The position numbers and the translations under genes are program-made. 64,000 nucleotides of DNA, taken from Shewanella sp. 1CM18E. GTDB lineage: Bacteria; Pseudomonadota; Gammaproteobacteria; Enterobacterales; Shewanellaceae. This document shows positions 8,734 to 18,765 of the stretch, in pieces. The notes under the pieces are model-generated. The model ran no database searches and was not told where the DNA came from. It saw only the letters and a program-made list of their open reading frames with translations. The stretch spans positions 372,001-436,000 of the forward strand of contig NZ_JALNTW010000002.1 in assembly GCF_023161665.1 (NCBI RefSeq). The letters are read 5' to 3'. Numbering within the stretch: position 1 is the stretch's first letter; the number at the start of each line of letters is the position of its first letter.

Positions 8734-9552
8734 ATGCTTGGAACGTTAAGAAAAATGCGCAGCCACTTAGATGAGAATAATGTGGTGCAATATCAGCTGC
8801 CTGTAGGCGATGAATTACTGGACTTAAATCCACTAATTGGTAGTCAGCTTACCCTTACTCATACGGGTAAAATCCTGTGTTGTAACTGCGGTAAAAAAAC
8901 TAAGAAAAGTTACTCTCAAGGCCATTGTTATGTGTGTATGCAAAAGCTAGCAAGCTGCGATATGTGCATAATGAAGCCTGAAACTTGCCACTTTGCTGCT
9001 GGTACGTGCCGAGAGCCATCATGGGGTGAGGCAAACTGCTTTGTGCCACATTATGTTTATTTGTCTAATACCTCTGGCGTAAAGGTTGGCATTACTCGCC
9101 ACACTCAACTTCCAACCCGCTGGATAGATCAAGGTGCAACCCAAGGTTTACCGATCTTTAAAGTAGAGACTCGTTTGCTTTCAGGTTTAGTCGAAACGGC
9201 ACTTGCAGAATTGATTGCAGATAAAACCAATTGGCGCACCATGCTAAAAGGTAATGCAGATGATCTTGACCTAAAAGCGCAAGCCGCAACGCTGGTACCA
9301 CAAATTGCAGCAAGGCTAAAAGAGATCACAGCTGAACACGGTGAGTTTGCTGTCACTGAGCTTGATGAAGAGATCCAACCGATTAATTATCCAGTAGATG
9401 CTTTTCCAACTAAGATAAGCTCACACAATTTTGATAAAAACCCGGAAGTATCAGGCATTTTACAAGGCATAAAAGGCCAGTACCTTATTTTTGATACTGG
9501 CGTCATCAATATGCGAAAATTTGGTTCTTACGAGATAAGCGTAAGCCTATAA
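8734..9552 (+). CDS. DUF2797 protein
   Basis: A 272-residue protein with a cysteine cluster at about residues 49-91 (CCNCGKK, CYVCM, CDMC, CHF, GTC), probably a zinc site, followed by a segment reading VYLSNTSGVKVGITR that resembles a GIY-YIG-like core. The arrangement is that of DUF2797 proteins of gammaproteobacteria. The function is unknown. It is a single gene, with converging genes and a long hairpin downstream. Confidence 0.75.
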   Translation: MLGTLRKMRSHLDENNVVQYQLPVGDELLDLNPLIGSQLTLTHTGKILCCNCGKKTKKSYSQGHCYVCMQKLASCDMCIMKPETCHFAAGTCREPSWGEANCFVPHYVYLSNTSGVKVGITRHTQLPTRWIDQGATQGLPIFKVETRLLSGLVETALAELIADKTNWRTMLKGNADDLDLKAQAATLVPQIAARLKEITAEHGEFAVTELDEEIQPINYPVDAFPTKISSHNFDKNPEVSGILQGIKGQYLIFDTGVINMRKFGSYEISVSL

Positions 9553-9575
9553 TTAGCTGACGTAGAAAGACCTTA

Positions 9576-9625
9576 TCGGCTCGTTTAATTGAAGTTGTCA
9601 CAAAGCAGCCAATTTAACGAGTCGA
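9576..9625. terminator. Long hairpin between convergent genes
   Basis: TCGGCTCGTTTAATTG at 9576-9591 and CAATTTAACGAGTCGA at 9610-9625 are inverted repeats matching at about 14 of 16 positions. On the plus strand they are followed by TTTTACTTTT. The hairpin probably terminates the DUF2797 gene and may also act on the opposing gene. Confidence 0.65.
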
Positions 9626-9627
9626 TT

Positions 9628-10035
9628 TTACTTTTGTGCTTCTTTAGCCATTACCTGTAATTTGGCTTTTTTGGTAGCACCAACCACTCCCAAAGTTTGG
9701 CTACCTACACTGTCATAGGTCAGCTCGATAGATTTTAAGTCTCCACTTGGCACACTCATACTGCGACTTGAAAGCCCTTTAGTTAACACACCAAGATTAT
9801 TGACCTTTTTATTGCTGCCATCGGCCATATTAAAAACCACTTGGTCTAAGTTTACCGTGCCTTGGATACACTTAAGCTTAATGTGACTAATCTGCTGTTG
9901 CGCTTTTTTCACCTTAACTTTATCGGTTTCAGTTTTATAGTTAACGGTTTTCTCTGCAATTTGTAGCCAATCATCGGCAACAACTTGATTAATACTGAGC
10001 GCCAATAGTAGTGCTGTAAGGTTAATCCATTTCAT
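9628..10035 (-). CDS. Periplasmic protein, DUF2541-like
   Basis: A 135-residue protein with an N-terminal signal peptide (hydrophobic ALLLALSINQVVA, cleavage probably after VVA). The mature part is beta-rich and lysine-rich and ends in LQVMAKEAQK. It resembles DUF2541 proteins (E. coli YaaI type) in size, single conserved Cys and layout. No enzymatic motif is visible. Function unknown. Confidence 0.6.
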   Translation of the reverse strand: MKWINLTALLLALSINQVVADDWLQIAEKTVNYKTETDKVKVKKAQQQISHIKLKCIQGTVNLDQVVFNMADGSNKKVNNLGVLTKGLSSRSMSVPSGDLKSIELTYDSVGSQTLGVVGATKKAKLQVMAKEAQK

Positions 10036-10098
10036 CTTTGTTTCCTTAGTGATTTTGTATCGATACCGCTAAAGAAAATATAGCACTGATAAACAGAG

Positions 10099-10668
10099 TT
10101 AACGCACTGGCACTGGTTTTAGCATACTTGATAGTAACTGCTCAAAGCGCTGTTCTCTCTGCTCAGGTGTTTTATCTAACTCAGTAAAGCCTTGCGCTAA
10201 AACGCGCCATACTGGCATAGGACTAGTTGGATTAAATAACGCAACTAAAACTGAGCCTTTTTCGTACTTGTCGTCAACCCCTTCTGTAGATAAGCCAGCC
10301 ACCAGCCCCGCTTTCTTTAAAATCTCTTTGTCGCTCATTTCAGATTCTAGCGCTAAGCCATAACCCACCAAAATGCTCGGCTTTTCATTCAAACTTGCTA
10401 AGTGATAGCCTTTATTTTGCATCACCTGAGTGAGCGCCGATTGCATATGCTGGCTCACCATAGCTTCATCGACTTCATCATTTGCATGGACTGCAAACAT
10501 AGTTGGATGCCATGCAAAAGCGGTTGAGCCGTTATTAAGCGAGCTTAAATCACCGCTAATTACCATAGTTGTGCGCGTTGCTGCTATTTCTTGTTCACTG
10601 CCTGTTGAGCTACAAGCTGTTAGCAGTATTAAGCTAAGCATCGCTACCCAGAATGTTTTATTTATCAT
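10099..10668 (-). CDS. DUF4136-like lipoprotein
   Basis: A 189-residue protein with a lipoprotein signal (lipobox LLTACSS). The body contains FAWHPTM and a late segment on rounding up subunits (EQREQRFEQLLSSML) like DUF4136 envelope lipoproteins. I chose the ATG at 10668 because it begins the signal peptide; the open frame extends 25 codons further upstream without a ribosome binding site. Probably anchored in the outer membrane. Function unknown. Confidence 0.65.
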   Translation of the reverse strand: MINKTFWVAMLSLILLTACSSTGSEQEIAATRTTMVISGDLSSLNNGSTAFAWHPTMFAVHANDEVDEAMVSQHMQSALTQVMQNKGYHLASLNEKPSILVGYGLALESEMSDKEILKKAGLVAGLSTEGVDDKYEKGSVLVALFNPTSPMPVWRVLAQGFTELDKTPEQREQRFEQLLSSMLKPVPVR

Positions 10669-10833
10669 AAGTCTAAAAATCCCTCTTATTGCCTTTATCA
10701 CCTGAATTAATATCAATCCATATAAGGCTATCACCTTACACATTAACCTAACCTGACTTGAGCTTACTGTCGACTACCTCAAGTGCCATTAGAATAAATG
10801 TGACTATTATTGGCATGGTCTTATACCAATCCA

Positions 10834-10864
10834 CAAAAAAACCGGCGCCTAAGCACCGGTTTTA
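10834..10864 (-). terminator. Intrinsic terminator after the collagenase gene
   Basis: On the minus strand AAAACCGGTGC, a short loop, then GCGCCGG and seven T residues, 30 bp past the collagenase stop codon. Confidence 0.85.
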
Positions 10865-10889
10865 TCTAGTTTCTATATTTGCTAGTAAG

Positions 10890-13805
10890 CTACTTTATAT
10901 CAACCACTAGGCTTGCACCTGTGCTCGATGGTGCGCCATCAGCGCTGATATAATACCAACCTTCGCTTGGTGTATTGATCGTTAAGCTTTCAACGTTACC
11001 TTGATTTTCAGACTTAACTTCAAACGAATCAGGTCCCGCCCAAGTTTGGCTATTACCGTATAGGTTTACATCGCCACTACCGTGACCACTTGCTACATTC
11101 ACCTCAGCAGTACCCGCTGGCACATAGAAGTAATAGCTTGAGTGACCGTCAGCAATACAAATTGCTTCACCAAACTCAACGCCACCATAACTATATGGTG
11201 ATTGTGTTGCGCACGCATCAGCTACTGCAACAGGTTGCGTCCCGCTATCACCGCCATCCGTTAGGCTTACGCTCAGACTGACTCCGTCATACTCTGCACT
11301 CGCCACTAAGCTAATATAGACCCAACCACGGTTTGCTATAACATTAAGCTGTTCGTTATTACCTGCTGTGGCAGATTTGGCAGTATAAGCAGATGGTTTA
11401 GCCCAAATACTTTGGTTGAAATACACGTCTACATCACCATTACCACCATCGGTGTTGATATAAAGTGGTGTATTATCTTCATCAATATAAGTGTAGAAAT
11501 AGTTGATATTAGTGCCAGCAACACACTCTAGCTGATCTTTAGTGAGATTACCGTCTGTAATCGTTGCTACGCCGCAATGCTCAACAGGGATAACTGGGCC
11601 GTCAGTATCAGCGTTATCACCTATGCCATCACCGTCAGAGTCAGCCCATTCTGTTGGGTCGTTCGGGAAAACATCTGAGTTATCGCCATAGCCATCGCCG
11701 TCTGTATCTGTCGTCTCTGTAGCATCGTTAGGGAATGCATCAGCGTTATCGCCGACTCCATCGCCATCAGTGTCTTGAGTTTCGGTTGGATCATTCGGGA
11801 ATGCATCTAGATGATCTGCAACACCGTCACCATCGGAGTCCACTGGCGCAACAATACCCGGATCAATTGTTTCGTCATTACTGGTTACTGACGCCAACCA
11901 AGTATTCCACTCGCTGTTATAGTTCTGACCAATCGTATTGTCGATATAAGCCAGCCAACCCGCGGCATCACCACCACGCGCAAGCACTAGTAGCGCATCA
12001 ACATCGGCACGATGATTTTCAAACAAGAAGCGCACAGCCAAATAGCCCCAGCTATACACTCGCTCTGAACCACTGTTATAAGTATTAGATAGGATCTCAC
12101 TTAAGCTATAAGCCTGTGACCGACCTAATTCAATTGCGCCGTCATTACGGTTTTGCTTAGAAATATATTCAGCTAAACCTTCAGACCACCACACCGACTT
12201 ACCGGTATCGATATCAAAATAGTTAAACGCGCCATATAAATTGAAGCGACCATCAAGATAATGCACATATTCATGCTTAAGGTTCCAAACAAGGATATCC
12301 TCAGTCCACGTTGCTTCATGCGCAATAAATCTTGCTTGATTACCCTCTTGTGATGGCGTGCCCTCTAAATACATACCGCCGTTATCTGTGCTAATACCAA
12401 AAATAACTCCTGCATATTGGGCATAATCATCATAACTATCAAAAATGTTTACTTCTAAACTCTCGTTTAAGTCATCTGCCACAGGCTGATAACCCGTTGC
12501 CAATACATTGTGGAATAGCGTTTCTTCAGCGCCCATTAGATCGCACGAATCTTGTAACTCGGTATTGCTTAACTGTTGTGCACGAATATAAATGGTGTCG
12601 CTACAGTTGTAATTAATAGGTAGTGCCGTTTGCTCAAGCTCGGCTTCCCAGCCACAAATACCAAACAACTCACAGTCGCCAGGATTATAATAGTCTAGAT
12701 AACCTGCACCATCGGCCCATTCGGCAGACATGCGCTCGAACTTGCTCATGTATAATTGCACACCATCATTTAGGCGAGTTTTAAAACTTTCAGGCAAGTT
12801 CCAGTACTGCTGATATTCATAAAAACGACCAAACTCATGAAACGCATCGGTTGACTCATATTGATAAGCAGAGTTGATAATATAATCACTAGTCGCGATA
12901 TTAAGCAGCGCGTCAATCAAGTCACCATGCTCTAGGGCTTTCTTGTTGTAGTCTTCTTCCCAGCTACCGTAGTAAAGCGTGGTTAACGCACTTGTGAGCG
13001 CGGCGCGATGACGGTTACTCGCTAAAAAGTCGGCATTAAATCGCTGCAAATAATCGGTGATCACCGGTACGCTTTCTAAAATATGATCGGCACTAGACCA
13101 AGAGGTGAAAAACTCAGATAAGGTATCGCCAGCATCTTGGCTGAGATCAAATAGGTGAGGATTTTTTGCATATTCAAGCAAAACTGAATACACAGCATCG
13201 GCAGCTTGAGTATCGTTATAAGTCAAATCGTCGTTATAGAACTCGATATAAAATGCGCCACGAAGAAAGTAAAACAAATTACGCATCTCTGTGCCATTGC
13301 GGCTATCGTAACTAGCGGCAATATTCTTGGCTTGATTAGCAACAGAAACGACATTTTCCACCTGATAAGCAGCTACTGACGCGGCGTCATTTCTTGAGTA
13401 AAGCTCTGAAATACATGAGATATCAGCTTGTCTGACAAAATCAAATAACGCCTGACCAGTCAAATCGGCAAGCTCACTGCTGCATACATTAGCTTCAGTC
13501 TCAGCTGCCGGCCCAACAGTCCCCATAGGGCCTTCAATCTTTTTTGCAGGCTTACTCTTTGGTGCTTGTTGACGCTTGTTAGTATCAACGCCTTTTTGCT
13601 GACCGGGGATATTAGCGCCTTTTTCAAAACGCTTTTTCTTGTTAGCTACGCCATGAGCAGGTTTTGCAGCCTCAGCCACTTTAGCGGTTTCAGTGCTGTG
13701 AGCCAATGCTGAGTTAGGTAGCAAAATTGCCGAGCAAGCGAGTGCTATGGCATGCATTTTAAACTGACTTTTGTTAAGCCATACATTCGATGATTTGATT
13801 GACAT
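10890..13805 (-). CDS. Secreted M9-family collagenase-like metalloprotease with calcium-binding repeats
   Basis: A 971-residue protein with a signal peptide ending near PNSALA. The zinc motif is HEYVH beginning at residue 511, with the downstream glutamate in EGLAEYI about 30 residues later, as in microbial collagenases of peptidase family M9. Residues about 640-735 hold four thrombospondin type 3-like repeats (DSDGDGVADHLDAFPNDPTE and similar). The C-terminus has two bacterial pre-peptidase (PPC) beta-sandwich domains. It is secreted and degrades collagen-like matrix. The ATG at 13805 follows TTGGAGTTACAC, a good ribosome binding site; an in-frame TTG 12 nt upstream overlaps that site. Confidence 0.88.
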   Translation of the reverse strand: MSIKSSNVWLNKSQFKMHAIALACSAILLPNSALAHSTETAKVAEAAKPAHGVANKKKRFEKGANIPGQQKGVDTNKRQQAPKSKPAKKIEGPMGTVGPAAETEANVCSSELADLTGQALFDFVRQADISCISELYSRNDAASVAAYQVENVVSVANQAKNIAASYDSRNGTEMRNLFYFLRGAFYIEFYNDDLTYNDTQAADAVYSVLLEYAKNPHLFDLSQDAGDTLSEFFTSWSSADHILESVPVITDYLQRFNADFLASNRHRAALTSALTTLYYGSWEEDYNKKALEHGDLIDALLNIATSDYIINSAYQYESTDAFHEFGRFYEYQQYWNLPESFKTRLNDGVQLYMSKFERMSAEWADGAGYLDYYNPGDCELFGICGWEAELEQTALPINYNCSDTIYIRAQQLSNTELQDSCDLMGAEETLFHNVLATGYQPVADDLNESLEVNIFDSYDDYAQYAGVIFGISTDNGGMYLEGTPSQEGNQARFIAHEATWTEDILVWNLKHEYVHYLDGRFNLYGAFNYFDIDTGKSVWWSEGLAEYISKQNRNDGAIELGRSQAYSLSEILSNTYNSGSERVYSWGYLAVRFLFENHRADVDALLVLARGGDAAGWLAYIDNTIGQNYNSEWNTWLASVTSNDETIDPGIVAPVDSDGDGVADHLDAFPNDPTETQDTDGDGVGDNADAFPNDATETTDTDGDGYGDNSDVFPNDPTEWADSDGDGIGDNADTDGPVIPVEHCGVATITDGNLTKDQLECVAGTNINYFYTYIDEDNTPLYINTDGGNGDVDVYFNQSIWAKPSAYTAKSATAGNNEQLNVIANRGWVYISLVASAEYDGVSLSVSLTDGGDSGTQPVAVADACATQSPYSYGGVEFGEAICIADGHSSYYFYVPAGTAEVNVASGHGSGDVNLYGNSQTWAGPDSFEVKSENQGNVESLTINTPSEGWYYISADGAPSSTGASLVVDIK

Positions 13806-14646
13806 GTGTAACTCCAATTATTCACGGCTACATGGCTAAATCACCTAATGCTTAAAAGTGATAAATGCTGCTTGCAGCATTGCTTACCGTGTTTTGACTG
13901 TAATATTTTTATAATTGTTAATCTTTTGTTAAAAAGACTTTTAAGTTTATAATTTATACAATATCCACAATCAAGTATTAAAAACCGACTTTGTTGTCAT
14001 CTTTGCGTAAGCTTGTTGTGGTAAGTGAATGAAGATTCACCAGTCAAAAAAGTGGCACCTCCTATCGACTTATAGCGATAAATCAAATTGGAGTCAGGTT
14101 ATCTTAGGATTTATAACTAGGTAAATTTGCTTATTAAGTCGTGCTATCACATGGAGAAATTCTGCATTAATAAGCAACGATAATCAGGGGGCTGTTAATT
14201 AGGTGGTATGTAAAGGCTAACTTAAGCGGATAAGGCTAACTCAATGCCTATACGTCAATTTTTAAATGCAAACTTTACTTAAGCTTAGTTGAATGAGTTT
14301 GCCATTCATCAATGGGATCTGTGCTTTATTCTGCGACTTAGAATTAACGACTAACGCTTTGACATAATAGCTGCAGCAAACAAGCAAAAACCAATACGTC
14401 AAAAATTTTCTCCGTTAGTCATCACCAAGCAGATAACCAGCAAAACCAAGTGAAAAAGTGACTAAATATGCATCTATAATTTATTTAATAGTGCATATAA
14501 CAAAAAGGAATGTCTTATTACTACGAAAGCTTGGTATTAGAAGATAAAACACTATTAATCTCATTTGGCTAACAGGTTAGAATGCTTAACGCTAAATACG
14601 GCAAAAGTTCAGCATCTTTTTATTCCCAACTTTTGAGTTACGCTTT
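13806..14646. other. Long AT-rich intergenic region without recognisable genes
   Basis: About 840 bp between the divergent collagenase and LysE genes. It is AT-rich with no plausible ORF. It must contain the two divergent promoters. I see no strong repeat or RNA gene. Confidence 0.5.
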
Positions 14647-15240
14647 ATGGAACTGATTTTAACCATCGCACTGTTCGCCTTTTCTTCAGGCATAACTCCC
14701 GGCCCTAATAATATAATGCTGATGTCATCTGGAGTGAACTTTGGGATAAAACGTAGCCTGCCGCACTTGTTAGGGATCTGTATTGGATTTCCGACTATGG
14801 TGCTTGCCATTGGCCTAGGTTTAAGCGCTGTATTTCAAGCTTATCCCATATTACATAGCATCATAAAATATGTTGGTATTGCTTACTTATTGTATTTGGC
14901 TTGGCTAATTGCCAGCAGCAGCGCAAAAATGAACGGCAAAGACACGGCAAGCCCACTTAGCTTTATCCAAGCGGCAGCATTCCAATGGGTTAACCCTAAA
15001 GCTTGGATTATGGGGATCGGTGCTATTGCGACTTTCACCACCATGAACCAAGCTCTCGCACCACAAGTATTAACCATTGCATTGGTGTTCTTTTTTGTCG
15101 CACTGCCGAGTGCTTTTGTTTGGTTAGGCTTTGGGGTTGCATTAAAGCGATTACTAAAGAACCAAAGGCAACAAAAGGTATTTAATGTCACTATGGCGCT
15201 CTTGCTTGTACTGTCGATCCTGCCTATGATCCGCCCATAA
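14647..15240 (+). CDS. LysE/RhtB-family amino acid exporter
   Basis: A 197-residue inner-membrane protein with about six hydrophobic segments. The family signature SGITPGPNNIMLMSSG is at residues 14-29, and the mid-protein QWVNPKAWIMG motif is present. LysE/RhtB proteins export amino acids such as lysine, homoserine or threonine. The substrate cannot be read from sequence. DUF1415 follows 20 bp downstream, so the two may be cotranscribed. Confidence 0.88.
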   Translation: MELILTIALFAFSSGITPGPNNIMLMSSGVNFGIKRSLPHLLGICIGFPTMVLAIGLGLSAVFQAYPILHSIIKYVGIAYLLYLAWLIASSSAKMNGKDTASPLSFIQAAAFQWVNPKAWIMGIGAIATFTTMNQALAPQVLTIALVFFFVALPSAFVWLGFGVALKRLLKNQRQQKVFNVTMALLLVLSILPMIRP

Positions 15241-15259
15241 CTCTTCAAAGGCCATTCTC

Positions 15260-15826
15260 ATGACTCAGGTAATCCCACCCGAATTACAACCGTACGCAAC
15301 AGAAACCGAAAACTGGGTCAAGCAAGTGATTATGAAATATAACATTTGCCCTTTTGCTAGACGCGAAGTTGAGCGCGCCAGTATTCGCTACGCCGTGATT
15401 GACGAGTCACGTTTGCAAGATGTACTGCAAGCCCTCATCGACGAGTGCGTTTACTTAGATAAAAATAAAGAAATTGAAACTACCTTATTTATTTTACCTC
15501 GTGGGTTTGAAGGCTTTTACCTGTATTTAGATTTGGTTGATATCGCCAATGACCTGCTTATTGAACAAGGCTATGAAGGCGAATATCAATTAGCCAGTTT
15601 TCACCCAGACTACTGTTTTGAAGACGAGCTACAAGACTCTGCCGCAAATTACACTAATCGCGCTCCTTACCCAACTCTGCATATTATTCGTGAAGCGAGT
15701 ATGGAGCTGGCGCTATCGACTTACGATGAACCAGAAACCATCCCTGAGCGCAACATCGCTTTTGCCGAACGTAAAGGTACTCAGTTTTTCGTGGACTTAT
15801 TAGCTAACTGCAAAAAAGCTCAGTAA
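15260..15826 (+). CDS. DUF1415 protein
   Basis: A 188-residue soluble protein with the conserved NICPFARREVE segment near residue 29 and SFHPDYCFEDE near 113, both features of DUF1415. The pattern of conserved Cys, His and Arg suggests a catalytic or metal-binding site, but no function is established. It starts 20 bp after the LysE-type exporter. Confidence 0.75.
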   Translation: MTQVIPPELQPYATETENWVKQVIMKYNICPFARREVERASIRYAVIDESRLQDVLQALIDECVYLDKNKEIETTLFILPRGFEGFYLYLDLVDIANDLLIEQGYEGEYQLASFHPDYCFEDELQDSAANYTNRAPYPTLHIIREASMELALSTYDEPETIPERNIAFAERKGTQFFVDLLANCKKAQ

Positions 15827-15897
15827 TTTTAATTTACCGCCTTTTTATATCAATGGCGACAACGCCATTATTTAACCAAATTTAGGATCTACGCCTT

Positions 15898-16671
15898 ATG
15901 GCTAAAAAGTATTATGTTGTGTGGGCCGGGCGTGAAACCGGTATTTTTACCAGCTGGGATTACACCAAAAAACAAGTGGATAAGTTTCCACAAGCAAAAT
16001 ACAAGTCATTCCCAACGGAAGCTGAGGCTAAGGCCGCTTTTGCTAACGCGCCAAGCTATGGCTCGAACTTTGGCGCTGGAGCTAAAAAAACTGCCTCTGC
16101 AAGCAAGACTAAAACAGCGGCTAAAGCCAGTTTAGATATCGATTTAACTCGCTGCGATGTTTCAATTTTTACCGATGGTGGCTGTGAGCCCAACCCAGGT
16201 AAAGCAGGTTCTGGTGTAGCTGTTTATCTCAATGCTGAATTAACCGAACTTTACTATGGCCTTTATAACGCTAACGGTACGAATAACTCTGCCGAGCTAA
16301 ATGCACTGCATCAAGCCCTGTTAATTGCAGATAAATCGCTAAAACAAGGGCTGAGCGTGCAGATTTTAAGTGACTCTCAGTATTCAATTAACTGTATTAC
16401 CAACTGGGCTTATGGCTGGAAAACCAAGGGCTGGAAACGCAAAGTTGCAGGCGATATTAAGAACTTAGATATCATCCAGCAATCTCATGAGCTCTATGAT
16501 TCAATTAAAGATAAGCTCAACATTCTGCACGTTGCTGCGCATGTGGGGATTGAGGGTAACGAGTTAGCTGACCGCATGTCAATTTACGCCATTGACCAAA
16601 AAGATCCGACGTTTTGCCGCTATCCAGAGCCTATAGTATTAAGCGAAATATTGAGTTTACGCGCAGGCTAG
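15898..16671 (+). CDS. Ribonuclease HI with N-terminal viroplasmin domain
   Basis: A 257-residue protein. Residues 1-45 (MAKKYYVVWAGRETGIFTSW) form a caulimovirus viroplasmin-type domain, which binds RNA-DNA hybrids. A lysine/alanine linker follows, and residues about 85-235 form an RNase HI domain. Its acidic residues are visible in TDGGCEPNPG, NSAELNAL, SDSQYSIN and GNELAD. It probably removes RNA from RNA-DNA hybrids. Confidence 0.85.
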   Translation: MAKKYYVVWAGRETGIFTSWDYTKKQVDKFPQAKYKSFPTEAEAKAAFANAPSYGSNFGAGAKKTASASKTKTAAKASLDIDLTRCDVSIFTDGGCEPNPGKAGSGVAVYLNAELTELYYGLYNANGTNNSAELNALHQALLIADKSLKQGLSVQILSDSQYSINCITNWAYGWKTKGWKRKVAGDIKNLDIIQQSHELYDSIKDKLNILHVAAHVGIEGNELADRMSIYAIDQKDPTFCRYPEPIVLSEILSLRAG

Positions 16672-16782
16672 TTTCTCTAGTTCCTCGCAAAGTGCTGATA
16701 TACAAAGCAGTTGACACTTTTTTACCTTTTTATGCCCGCTTGAGGTTAGGTTTAATGTGTCGACTGTGGCACAATCGCCGCC

Positions 16783-17193
16783 ATGAAAATCTACATCCAC
16801 CTACATAAAGCCCCTATTCGCGTTATCCGTATTGGAAGACGTCGTTTTTGGCTGCGCCTAAAGCGCGATATGTTGGTGTTAAAAGATGCGCTTGCTCAAG
16901 AAAAGCAAGAGACTAAAGATATGTTAGTCACCTATAAGCGTTATACCTGCAGACAAGCTTCAAAAGAAGAACTAACTGAAGCCAATAAACAGTTTGCTGA
17001 TCTTTTAAAAGGTCTAGGTTTAGGCATGTTTGCGGTTCTGCCTTTTGCGCCAATTACCATTCCTTTGGTAGTCAAACTTGGGCAAATGGTTGGCGTTGAT
17101 GTATTACCTAGCTCGTTTAACAATATGTCAGAACGCAAAGCCAATATGATGCGTATTGCAAGTAAAGCTAACCTTGAGTCTAACGCAGACTAA
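16783..17193 (+). CDS. LETM1-like small protein
   Basis: A 136-residue protein with a basic N-terminal half and a C-terminal hydrophobic segment followed by a conserved stretch (LLKGLGLGMFAVLPFAPIT, then LGQMVGVDVLPSSF). This resembles the ribosome-binding/membrane segment of LETM1 proteins, where a similar proline-rich hydrophobic run precedes LPSTF. Bacterial LETM1-like proteins are poorly characterised. The hydrophobic run could be a membrane anchor. Family assignment is by eye. Confidence 0.6.
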   Translation: MKIYIHLHKAPIRVIRIGRRRFWLRLKRDMLVLKDALAQEKQETKDMLVTYKRYTCRQASKEELTEANKQFADLLKGLGLGMFAVLPFAPITIPLVVKLGQMVGVDVLPSSFNNMSERKANMMRIASKANLESNAD

Positions 17194-17350
17194 ATTGTTT
17201 TTAGACAGTAATTTATTCATCCTAACCTGCCCTATTACACCCTCTTACCTCTTAGTAAAATAAACGCCTACAACCTTTCTACCCAATCCAAGGCCTGATA
17301 CTCTATTAGCCAAGCAATTCTCATTATTGATAACAAATACGAGTCCCTAC

Positions 17351-18709
17351 ATGAGCAACCTTATTATTTCTGGTGCTTCAGGCATCCCACTATTCATTTT
17401 TAATAACGACGCATATGCCAAATGGCGCGAGCAGCAAGCCCCACGAGTTAATAACTGGCTAAATAACACTAAGTTTAGTGGCAGCGGCGCAAGCTTAATC
17501 CCAAATGCAGACGGCGAATTAGAGCAAGTTATCTTTGTTAGCAACAGTGATGATTCATACTGGTTGTGTGGCGATCTAGTCAACCAATTGCCAGCAGGTC
17601 AATATGAGTTGCGCGCGCCAGAGCAACAAATCAATACCGCTGCTTTTAGCTGGGGCTTAGGCGCTTATAAGTTCGATCGATACAAAGAAAATACTAAAGA
17701 GTTACCAGTACTGATTGTGCCAACTCAAGCACAGGCCGATGAAGCTAACAAATTTATCCGTTCAGTCTCTTTAGTACGCGATTTAGTCAACACGCCTGCC
17801 GCCGATATGATGCCCCAGCACCTTGGCGATACCATGACAGAAATGGCCACTGAGTTTGGCGCAGAGATAAAACAAATTGTCGGTGATGAATTGCTTGAGC
17901 AAAATTATCCGACAATTCATATGGTTGGCCGCGCGAGCGAAAACTTACCGCGATTAATCGACCTGACTTGGGGTGATGAATCAGCCCCTAAGCTGACATT
18001 AGTGGGTAAAGGTGTGTGTTTTGATTCTGGTGGATTAGATTTAAAACCAGGTTCAGGTATGCGCTTAATGAAAAAAGACATGGGCGGCGCAGCACATGTT
18101 ATTGGTTTAGCTCAGCTAATCATGGCGCACAAACTTCCGGTAAGATTACGCGTACTAGTGCCTGCAGTTGAAAACGCCGTATCAGCCAATGCCTTTAGAC
18201 CCGGCGATGTTATTACCACGCGCAAAGGCATTACCGTTGAGATTGACAACACCGATGCAGAAGGCCGTTTGGTCTTATGCGATGCATTAGCTGAAGCCAA
18301 TAACGATAAACCAGAGTTAGTTATCGATTTTGCTACGCTAACTGGCGCCATGCGTATCGCACTCGGTACTGAACTACCGGGCTTTTTCAGTAACGATGAA
18401 GAAGTTGCCGCAGGCTTTACCGCATCAGGCCTTAAAGTTGATGACCCAGTTTGGCGTATGCCATTACACAGACCGTATCTTGATTTAACGGGTAGCGATA
18501 TTGCTGACCTAGCCAACTGCGCTAAAACGCCATTTGGCGGCGCAATCACAGCAGCACTTTATTTAGAAGAATTTGTTGATAAAGGCATTAGCTGGAGCCA
18601 TTTTGACGTTATGGCATACAACGTGCGCAAATTACCAGGCCGCCCTGTAGGCGGTGAAGCATTTGGTATTCGCGCGGTGTTTGATTACCTACAAAACCGC
18701 TTTAAATAG
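17351..18709 (+). CDS. M17 leucyl aminopeptidase family protein
   Basis: A 452-residue M17 peptidase. The metal-binding and catalytic residues are in GVCFDSGGLDLKPG, MKKDMGGAAHV and NTDAEGRLVLCDAL. It is a two-zinc cytosolic exopeptidase removing N-terminal residues. The N-terminal domain is shorter and different from PepA, as in the PepB-like group. I start it at the ATG at 17351; the open frame begins at a TTG 24 nt upstream. Confidence 0.88.
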   Translation: MSNLIISGASGIPLFIFNNDAYAKWREQQAPRVNNWLNNTKFSGSGASLIPNADGELEQVIFVSNSDDSYWLCGDLVNQLPAGQYELRAPEQQINTAAFSWGLGAYKFDRYKENTKELPVLIVPTQAQADEANKFIRSVSLVRDLVNTPAADMMPQHLGDTMTEMATEFGAEIKQIVGDELLEQNYPTIHMVGRASENLPRLIDLTWGDESAPKLTLVGKGVCFDSGGLDLKPGSGMRLMKKDMGGAAHVIGLAQLIMAHKLPVRLRVLVPAVENAVSANAFRPGDVITTRKGITVEIDNTDAEGRLVLCDALAEANNDKPELVIDFATLTGAMRIALGTELPGFFSNDEEVAAGFTASGLKVDDPVWRMPLHRPYLDLTGSDIADLANCAKTPFGGAITAALYLEEFVDKGISWSHFDVMAYNVRKLPGRPVGGEAFGIRAVFDYLQNRFK

Positions 18710-18735
18710 TTATTAAACTATTGCTCGTTAATCCT

Positions 18736-18765
18736 ATAAGGCCCATTTATGGGTCTTATTTTTAT
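18736..18765 (+). terminator. Intrinsic terminator after the M17 peptidase
   Basis: ATAAGGCCCAT / ATGGGTCTTAT around a 2-nt loop, followed by TTTTTATT, 26 bp past the stop codon. Confidence 0.75.
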
